Assembly: GCA_030951045.1 (NCBI GenBank) | Contig: JAUZQJ010000025.1 | Span: 1-53,106, forward strand | Length of the DNA stretch: 53,106 nt | DNA from: Mariprofundus sp. | GTDB taxonomy: Bacteria; Pseudomonadota; Zetaproteobacteria; Mariprofundales; Mariprofundaceae | Direction: 5' to 3' | In this document: positions 35,682 to 41,714 of the stretch, piece by piece | Layout of the letters: each line of letters opens with the position of its first letter | How positions within the stretch are numbered: position 1 is the first letter of the stretch | Translations under genes and position numbers: made by a program | Notes under the pieces: model-generated | Seen by the model: only the letters and a program-made list of their open reading frames with translations | What the model was told of the DNA's origin: nothing | Database searches by the model: none

Positions 35682-37737
35682 ATCAGACAATCCAACGGGC
35701 GGAGAGAATCAAAATCCCAGCCATGTAGCGCGAATGACTGCCGAGCTATTGCAAGCCAAAGTGAGGCAGAGAAGACGATATATATTTGCCACGCTTGCGT
35801 TGATGCTCAGTCTGCTTGTTATGCTTGCGATTTTGGTGCTTTCGAATGCCACCAGCATAGATGTTGAGCCTGAAGAGGCCGGGCAGATTGCCGACGTTCG
35901 GGTTGTGAATGGCGTGGGAAAGGCTCTCGGTCATAAGGTCTATTCCTGGAGTGCAAATCCAACGATTGAAGTCTCTGCTACGGGGTTCAGGGCATCGCAT
36001 AAAACCTTATCAGCATCTGAAATTGGAGGAACGGTAAGGGTTGAATTGCAGGCCTTGCCAGGAGAGCTTCATATCATCACAACACCGGAGTCAGACCAAA
36101 CACGTTGGTTTGTTGACGACCGCATGGTGTCTGTTGGAGCGGCGTTCAAGCAAGATCTGTATGCTGGAAACTATAGCATTACAATCGATAGTCCCTACTA
36201 CCTGAAAAAAACGCTTCCCGTTACGATCAAGCGAGCTGAGCAGTTGCAGCTGAGTGAATCTCTGGAAAAGGTTTCCGGTCAGTTTCATATCAACACTGTT
36301 CCAGCCGGTGCCGAGGTTCATATCAATGATGAGCTGATTGGCAAGGCTCCAGTCTCCATAGCAAAGCAGGGCGGGGCATATCAGATTGTGGTCTCTTCTG
36401 GTGATTACGAGCCGATTAGCGAAGCGGTAGAGCTGACCAATAGCGCAAGTGTGGTGGAAAGAGATTACAGCTTGCTTTTGAAGGGGGCTTATCTGGATGT
36501 GCATACCGCCCCTCCGGGAGGGCAGTTGTTGTTGGATGGAAAGGTGGTGAAGGCCGGACGTTTACAGGTGAAGGCCGGGCAGATTCATTCACTCCGGTAT
36601 GATCAGGACGGTTACTTTCCACAATATCGCAAGGTCTCAGCAAAATCCGGCGAGGAGAAAAGCATCGCTTTCAACTTGAAGGCAGAGATGGGCCTTGTCG
36701 GTGTTGTCTCTAGTCCAATTGCGCGGGTGAGCATCGATGGCAAAGATGTGGGAAAAACTCCGTTGGAGCTCAAGTTGTCTGCAATATCTCATCATCTGAT
36801 CATCCATAAAAAAGGCTACCGTTCGCACCAACAACTTATTGTGCCAAGCAGCGCATCTGCGCAACGGGTCAGGGTGGTGTTGCCGACAGAGATAGAGGCC
36901 AAACTTGCAGAGTCAGCTGCATTGATGCGCAATAGTGCTGGCATTGAACTTAAACTGTTCAAGCCAGATGATCTGTTCGTGATGGGAGCGCCGCGCCATG
37001 AAAAAGGACAACGGGCCAACGAATTTTTAAGAACAGTGCGGTTGAGCAGACCATTCTACATTGCCACGCATGAGGTATCGCGCAGTCAATTTTCGCGATT
37101 TAAGTCTGTTGCCGGTGCCAAAAATGAACCGGCGACATCGATTAGCTGGATTGAAGCGGCGCAATTTTGCAACTGGCTTAGTAAGCAGGAGGGCATGGTT
37201 CCGTTTTATGATATTCGGGCTGGTCGTTTGATGGGGGCGAATATCGAATCGGCTGGATACCGCTTACCAAGTGAAGCGGAGTGGGAGTGGTTGTCCAGAA
37301 AGGCAGGCAAGTCAAAACAGACCAAGTTTGCCTGGGGCGATGACACCACGATTGCTCCGAAAGCAGGAAATATTGCGGATGAATCGGCCAAAGCTAGCAC
37401 AGCGCGCTATGTGCCCAATTATTCCGATGGCTTTGCCGGTGTCGCACCAACAGGCAGTTTTCCTGTTGAAAGTATGGGTTTATATGATCTGACCGGCAAT
37501 GTCAGTGAGTGGGTGCACGATGTATATGCGTTGGTACCGAATGCCGGTGTGAAGACAGAGGTAAACCCCTTAGGGGCGAGAACTGGTGATACCCATACCG
37601 TTAAAGGTTCAAATTGGCGTTCTGGCGGCATCACTGAACTTAGAGCGGCTTATCGTGAAGGTAAAAAAGCAGGACGAGATGATATAGGGTTTAGAGTTGC
37701 AAGGTATGTTTATGGAGGAATCAATGGAGAAAAATAG
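35668..37737 (+). CDS. PEGA-repeat protein with formylglycine-generating-enzyme-like domain
   Basis: A 689-residue single-pass protein. One membrane helix lies at about residues 38-60. The periplasmic part has about four PEGA-type modules (for example PAGAEVHINDELIGKAPVSI and SIDGKDVGKTPLEL). Residues 430-689 form an FGE-sulfatase/SUMF1-like domain: FYIATHEVSRSQFSRF, GYRLPSEAEWEW, GLYDLTGNVSEWVHD, VKGSNWRSGG and DDIGFRVAR. The Cys pair of true formylglycine-generating enzyme is absent (the strand reads SNWRSGGITELRA), so it is probably a binding domain, not an active oxidase. GGAGGT precedes ATG 35668; GTG 35665 is possible. It overlaps both neighbouring genes. Confidence 0.87.
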   Translation: MNASESDNPTGGENQNPSHVARMTAELLQAKVRQRRRYIFATLALMLSLLVMLAILVLSNATSIDVEPEEAGQIADVRVVNGVGKALGHKVYSWSANPTIEVSATGFRASHKTLSASEIGGTVRVELQALPGELHIITTPESDQTRWFVDDRMVSVGAAFKQDLYAGNYSITIDSPYYLKKTLPVTIKRAEQLQLSESLEKVSGQFHINTVPAGAEVHINDELIGKAPVSIAKQGGAYQIVVSSGDYEPISEAVELTNSASVVERDYSLLLKGAYLDVHTAPPGGQLLLDGKVVKAGRLQVKAGQIHSLRYDQDGYFPQYRKVSAKSGEEKSIAFNLKAEMGLVGVVSSPIARVSIDGKDVGKTPLELKLSAISHHLIIHKKGYRSHQQLIVPSSASAQRVRVVLPTEIEAKLAESAALMRNSAGIELKLFKPDDLFVMGAPRHEKGQRANEFLRTVRLSRPFYIATHEVSRSQFSRFKSVAGAKNEPATSISWIEAAQFCNWLSKQEGMVPFYDIRAGRLMGANIESAGYRLPSEAEWEWLSRKAGKSKQTKFAWGDDTTIAPKAGNIADESAKASTARYVPNYSDGFAGVAPTGSFPVESMGLYDLTGNVSEWVHDVYALVPNAGVKTEVNPLGARTGDTHTVKGSNWRSGGITELRAAYREGKKAGRDDIGFRVARYVYGGINGEK

Positions 37738-37870
37738 ACGATCCAGGACACGGTTCTTTATCCTTGCCATGCTCGGACTAGTGGCACTTGGCATGGCAGT
37801 AGGTGCTGCCAACGCTGCGATGCAGTCGATTAAGCTCAATTCAGCAGCAACATTTCCGGTGGATATATAA
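37724..37870 (+). CDS. 48-residue membrane or secreted peptide in the VWA/proton-channel cluster
   Basis: ATG 37724 opens a 48-codon frame ending with TAA at 37868-37870. GGAGGA (37714-37719) lies four bases upstream, a strong ribosome-binding site inside the end of the preceding gene. The peptide has a basic start (EKNRRSRTR), one hydrophobic stretch (FFILAMLGLVALGMAVG) and an AANA-A segment that could be a signal peptidase site, then a 16-residue polar tail. The stop codon abuts the ATG of the channel gene (TAAATG), a tight coupling. It may be an accessory subunit of the membrane complex. Function unknown. Confidence 0.75.
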   Translation: MEKNRRSRTRFFILAMLGLVALGMAVGAANAAMQSIKLNSAATFPVDI

Positions 37871-38629
37871 ATGACAGATATGATAAAGAGTTTTATAGCA
37901 CTGATTGTTAGTGCGATTTCCGTTCACCTTGCATATATCGGGTTTGTTCGGCCTCAGGCCGACTTGATTATGCAGATGGCCAAGCAGGCAGGGCAATCAG
38001 CACCGCGCGATATCCTTGTGATTATGAAAGATTACGAGCAGGAGATCTGCATTATCCTGATGATCTGGGCTGGTTATTTGATCTTGAGCAAATGCATGGC
38101 CATTCTCAAAGACCGCTATTTGTTCAGTGTTGATCTGCTCGATCAAAGTGAGCAGCGTGGTACTGATCTCCATAGCGCGCTAACGAATTTAGAAAGCTTG
38201 CCGGTGGAGACCAAATCAACACCGCTGGTGATGACATTAATGGCCAGCGTGCGCCGTTATCTGATCACCAGCGATGTGCAAAACACATCCGATGCGATTG
38301 ATTCGAGTATTGAGGCGATGGCCATTCGGCAAGATGCGGGTAACTCCATGATCCGGTATTTAATTTGGGCAATTCCTTCGATTGGATTTATCGGGACAGT
38401 GCGCGGCATTGGTGGAGCACTGGCTCAGGCCGACCAGGCCCTGGCTGGGGATATTGGTGGCATGACCAACAGTCTGGGGCTGGCCTTTAACTCAACCTTT
38501 GTGGCCTTGCTGATCAGTATTGTTTTGATGTTTATGCTGCATCAGCTATTGCGATTGCAGGATGATCTTGTGGTGGATACTCAGGATTATTGCGAGCAGT
38601 TTCTCCTGAAACGGATTTCCGAGCAGTAG
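37871..38629 (+). CDS. MotA/TolQ/ExbB-type proton channel subunit
   Basis: A 252-residue inner-membrane protein with four hydrophobic segments: residues 6-26, 58-78, 161-184 and 202-224. The long cytosolic loop (residues 80-160) is typical. The pore helices carry the family signatures PSIGFIGTVRGIGGAL and LGLAFNSTFVALL. Thr 176 and Thr 209 are 33 residues apart, the same spacing as the pore-lining Thr 148 and Thr 181 of ExbB. Family knowledge: five such subunits surround two B-subunit helices and pass ions to drive rotation or force. Here the B partners are presumably the two VWA proteins that follow at once. Confidence 0.93.
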   Translation: MTDMIKSFIALIVSAISVHLAYIGFVRPQADLIMQMAKQAGQSAPRDILVIMKDYEQEICIILMIWAGYLILSKCMAILKDRYLFSVDLLDQSEQRGTDLHSALTNLESLPVETKSTPLVMTLMASVRRYLITSDVQNTSDAIDSSIEAMAIRQDAGNSMIRYLIWAIPSIGFIGTVRGIGGALAQADQALAGDIGGMTNSLGLAFNSTFVALLISIVLMFMLHQLLRLQDDLVVDTQDYCEQFLLKRISEQ

Positions 38630-38636
38630 GCCCAAG

Positions 38637-39698
38637 CTGAAAATTCACCGTAAAACAGAAGGCTTTAATATTGCATTTTTGGATATTATGGCCTCAGGCC
38701 TTGGTGCGATTATCCTCGTGCTGATTCTGGTTAAACAGGATGTGGACAGAGCCTCTCCTGAAACGGATCTGTTGAATGCGGATCTGGCCCGTATTGAGCA
38801 GCAGGATGCTGATCTTAATCGTGCCATCGCCAGCGTTGATCAGGATAGTTTAAAAGCCGCCGCTGAAATCACCAAAGTGCAGGCGAAAATCTCAGATGTA
38901 AAATCCGAACTGATACAAAAAAGCGACCAGCTGTCGCAAAAAGCATTACAACTCTCGGCTGTAAAAGAGACGATAAAGAATGCGCCTAAAGCAAAAAAAG
39001 ATGATGTTGTTCGTAGTGATCCCGGTGGTGAAGAAGATTATATCATGGGGATCAAAGTAGAGGGTAAGCGAATCGTCTTCCTTATCGATAGCAGTGCATC
39101 GATGACAGATGAAAAACTCATCGACATCATCCGTCGAAAGAACAGTTCAGCGCTAGAGAAAAAAAGAGGGCCTAAATGGAAACGAACGCTACGTATCGTG
39201 CGTTGGTTAGTTGCTCGAAGTCCTAAATCCAGTCAGCTGGCTGTAGTCACTTTTAATAAACAGGCAACAGCACTTGGCGGTGGCTGGTTCTCCAGTCGCG
39301 ATGCGGCAGCACTTGAAACTGTTCAACGTGATCTCGATACGCTAGTGCCAACAGGCTCTACAAATTTACAACGGGGACTAAAAAAGTCAGTTGCCTTAAA
39401 TCCAACGGATATTTATCTGGTGACCGATGGCTTGCCTACCGCTGGCATATCAAGATACGCTAGTCTCAATCCGTTTGCTGCTTGCGGCTCGCTATTGGGG
39501 AAATCCAATAATATTTCAGGGTTATGTCGCGTGAAACTGTTTCGCCAGAGTGTTGCGGATAGTGCGCCGGGACAAGGCACTAAAATCAATGTCATTCTAC
39601 TGCCTATGGAGGGTGATCCGGATGCAGCACCTGAGTATTGGCGTTGGACTGCTGCAACAGGTGGTCTGTTGATTAGTCCGGCATCGAGCTGGCCATGA
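38637..39698 (+). CDS. ExbD/MotB-like stator protein with VWA domain, probable CTG start
   Basis: A 353-residue protein from CTG 38637. The N-terminal KIHRKTEGFNIAFLDIM leads into one membrane helix with Asp 16 in the FLDxM context, which matches the proton-binding Asp of ExbD/MotB. A Gln/Asp/Lys-rich coiled coil follows (about residues 40-115), then a VWA domain (from about residue 140) with an intact MIDAS: DSSAS at residues 151-155, the Thr in PTGSTNLQRG, and the Asp of LVTDGLPT. Upstream of TTG 38679 only CTG is near-canonical. TTG would remove the cytosolic tail that the paralogue keeps. A weak AGG at 38628-38630 lies six bases before CTG. Its stop overlaps the next start (ATGA). Confidence 0.85.
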   Translation: MKIHRKTEGFNIAFLDIMASGLGAIILVLILVKQDVDRASPETDLLNADLARIEQQDADLNRAIASVDQDSLKAAAEITKVQAKISDVKSELIQKSDQLSQKALQLSAVKETIKNAPKAKKDDVVRSDPGGEEDYIMGIKVEGKRIVFLIDSSASMTDEKLIDIIRRKNSSALEKKRGPKWKRTLRIVRWLVARSPKSSQLAVVTFNKQATALGGGWFSSRDAAALETVQRDLDTLVPTGSTNLQRGLKKSVALNPTDIYLVTDGLPTAGISRYASLNPFAACGSLLGKSNNISGLCRVKLFRQSVADSAPGQGTKINVILLPMEGDPDAAPEYWRWTAATGGLLISPASSWP

Positions 39699-40633
39699 AG
39701 TTACGTAGACACAATATTGAGATTTTTACCATCTCATTCCTGGATATTATCTCATCAGCCTTTGCAGCAGTGGTGTTACTGGTGTTGATCTCCAAGCCGT
39801 TACCTAATCCTTTGGATCTGGGGGAGACTGAATCGTTGCTGAAGCAGGTGGTGTCGGCGGAGAGTCAGCTTTCTGATTCAGCCAGAGAGCTTGAAAAGAA
39901 ACGTCAGGAGCTGGCTCGCTTGCAGCAAATTAATAGTTTACTGCAGGCTTCTGAGAAGGGCGCACGGAAACAGGTGGGGGATAAAACCAATCAGCTGGAG
40001 AAGCTCGATGGTGACCTTGATGGATTATCCTTGGTGCAATCATCTCTCAATAGAGCATCAATCCGACCAAGTTCAGCGACGGTAAGGGATGAAGAGGTTG
40101 GCGGCATTCCTGTTGATAGCGATTATATTATTTTTATTGTCGATACCTCGGGCAGTATGCTTCAAATTTGGAATAGCGTGTCTAAGACCGTGCTTAATGT
40201 GTTGAAGATTCATCCCAAGGTGAAGGGGTTCCAAATTATGAATGACAATGGTATGCCTCTGATCTCGAGTTATTCAGGTAAGTGGATTCGCGATACGCCG
40301 CAGCGGCGTAAGAGCGTGATGAATGTATTCGGAGCATGGAAAAGTGCGTCAAACAGTAGTCCGGTTGAAGGGCTTGAAGTGGCGCTGAAAAAATATGCCA
40401 AACCGAATATTTCGCTGTCGATCTATATTTTTGGAGATGATTATACCGGTGCATCGTATGATGCGGTGATTGATAGTGTTGATGCGCTCAATCGCAATAA
40501 GATCACAGGCAAAAAACTGGCGAAAATTCATGCGGTTGGATTTATGTCGAACTATGCTACTAACCGTTTTTCGATCCTGATGCGGGAAGTCACCAAACGA
40601 AATGGCGGAACGTTCCTGGCATTGCCTCTGTGA
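39695..40633 (+). CDS. Second ExbD/MotB-like stator protein with VWA domain
   Basis: A 312-residue paralogue of the preceding protein. The N-terminus KLRRHNIEIFTISFLDIIS enters one membrane helix (residues 12-33) with Asp 17 at the proton-binding position. A coiled coil spans about residues 45-110. The VWA domain starts near residue 142: DTSGS at 150-154 is the MIDAS loop, and FGDDYTG supplies the later Asp. MIDAS domains bind a divalent metal and a partner acidic side chain. It overlaps the first VWA gene by four bases (ATGA), so equal amounts are likely. It is the last gene of the cluster before a strong terminator. Confidence 0.9.
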   Translation: MKLRRHNIEIFTISFLDIISSAFAAVVLLVLISKPLPNPLDLGETESLLKQVVSAESQLSDSARELEKKRQELARLQQINSLLQASEKGARKQVGDKTNQLEKLDGDLDGLSLVQSSLNRASIRPSSATVRDEEVGGIPVDSDYIIFIVDTSGSMLQIWNSVSKTVLNVLKIHPKVKGFQIMNDNGMPLISSYSGKWIRDTPQRRKSVMNVFGAWKSASNSSPVEGLEVALKKYAKPNISLSIYIFGDDYTGASYDAVIDSVDALNRNKITGKKLAKIHAVGFMSNYATNRFSILMREVTKRNGGTFLALPL

Positions 40634-40663
40634 TCCAGTGCTTCGGGGATACAAAGCTTCATT

Positions 40664-40694
40664 AAAAAAGGGAGCCAAATGGCTCCCTTTTTTT
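40664..40694. terminator. Bidirectional intrinsic terminator
   Basis: A six-base A run, GGGAGCC (40670-40676), loop AAAT, GGCTCCC (40681-40687) and seven T form a symmetrical hairpin with T-tracts on both strands. It terminates the VWA cluster (plus) and nrdJb (minus), which converge here. Confidence 0.95.
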
Positions 40695-40714
40695 GTACTG
40701 CTTTTATGTGTGGA

Positions 40715-41356
40715 TTAACCGCACTTGGAGTCGCCGCATTCCAGACAGCAGTTACAATTATCTAAGCGTACTACAGCCATGGCGCCGCATTTGTCGCACT
40801 GGTTACCTTTGGCGATGCCTTCAGCACCAAGTTTCACTTCTGCTTCTTTACGCTTGGCTTGCAGCTCGTCGTTGTTGAGTTGGCCTTCCATCATGCCGAT
40901 AGAGACCAAGTGCTGCTGAATCACTTCACCGATTTCAGCAACGATAGATGGCATATATTTGCCGCCGCGTTTGTAATAACCGCCACGTGGATCAAATACC
41001 GCTTTGAGCTCTTCAACCAGGAAGGTGATATCGCCACCCTTGCGGAATATGGCGGATGTAATACGGGTCAGTGCTACAATCCACATGAAGTGTTCCATGT
41101 TTTTAGAGTTGATGAATATTTCAAATGGACGCTGGTGCGGTGATCCATCCGGGTCGGTGACGATGACATCGTTGATAGTGATATACATAGCATGATCGGA
41201 GTGCGGCGTTTTAATCTTGTAGGTGCTGCCTTCAAGAATGTCATCGCGTTCCAGTAGTGGTGCAATCTGATGGATTGTTGCTTTTTCCTGGTTGTCGTCA
41301 TTTTCTTTTTTTACTTCATAAGCAGTGATTTTTTTATCAATAGCTATATTCATCAT
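40715..41356 (-). CDS. nrdJb: Class II ribonucleotide reductase, NrdJb subunit
   Basis: A 213-residue protein matching the separate C-terminal part of split B12-dependent reductases (NrdJb of Pseudomonas). It has a TSCPD-like domain (about residues 40-150: YITINDVIVTDPDGSPHQRPFEIFINSKN, FRKGGDITFLVEELKAVFDP) and a Cys-rich C-terminal tail (CDKCGAMAVVRLDNCNCC and LECGDSKCG). The tail Cys are expected to re-reduce the active-site disulfide. GGAG precedes the tandem ATGATG. It lies 358 bases downstream of nrdJa in the same direction; a small possible gene and a hairpin lie between. Confidence 0.9.
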   Translation of the reverse strand: MMNIAIDKKITAYEVKKENDDNQEKATIHQIAPLLERDDILEGSTYKIKTPHSDHAMYITINDVIVTDPDGSPHQRPFEIFINSKNMEHFMWIVALTRITSAIFRKGGDITFLVEELKAVFDPRGGYYKRGGKYMPSIVAEIGEVIQQHLVSIGMMEGQLNNDELQAKRKEAEVKLGAEGIAKGNQCDKCGAMAVVRLDNCNCCLECGDSKCG

Positions 41357-41421
41357 TTATCTCCATACGTGGCGAATGCATTACCGCTGGTTCTTTTTTG
41401 TGCAGCGCTCTGCGCGTGTTT

Positions 41422-41613
41422 TCAGGTGTTGTCTTTATTTATAGTGGCATCATCGTCCATAACAGGGCTGATAATGGTCGTTAAGTCCACATTACTTTTG
41501 ATTGTTGCAGTGTTTTCATGGTTGGTGATAAACATGCCACTCTGGTGATCTGAAGAGATGATTCTAAATGCACTTTCCGATGGTTTATCTTCTGTGGCTG
41601 GTTTACGCTTCAT
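41422..41613 (-). CDS. Possible 63-residue protein between nrdJa and nrdJb
   Basis: ATG 41613 opens a 63-codon frame, hydrophilic and Thr/Asp/Asn-rich (KRKPATEDKPSESAFRIISS, then VMDDDATINKDNT). A weak AGGG lies upstream. No family recognised and no membrane segment. Its position between the two halves of a reductase, in the same direction, is suggestive but it may be untranslated leader. The opposite strand has only overlapping hydrophobic frames, which I consider shadows. Confidence 0.35.
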   Translation of the reverse strand: MKRKPATEDKPSESAFRIISSDHQSGMFITNHENTATIKSNVDLTTIISPVMDDDATINKDNT

Positions 41614-41674
41614 ATAAAACACCCTGTCTAATATTTTTTTATGACTTCCACTTCCACTTTCACTTGCAGTTAAA

Positions 41675-41700
41675 GGGTAAGGGCATGGATGCCCGTACCC
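41675..41700 (-). terminator. Hairpin downstream of nrdJa
   Basis: Arms 41675-41686 and 41689-41700 pair over 12 bp with one mismatch (GGGTAAGGGCAT / ATGCCCGTACCC); the minus strand then reads TTTAACTG. It may terminate or partly terminate nrdJa transcripts, setting the ratio to nrdJb. Confidence 0.5.
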
Positions 41701-41714
41701 CGTGTTAAATCATT

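Noticed and set aside
38679-38681. TTG as start of the first VWA gene
   Set aside because: It would remove the cytosolic tail conserved with the paralogue and place the channel Asp at residue 2.
41270-41548. A hydrophobic plus-strand frame in the nrdJ gap
   Set aside because: It overlaps the 5' end of nrdJb on the other strand and its Phe/Val richness reflects the AT-rich complement.
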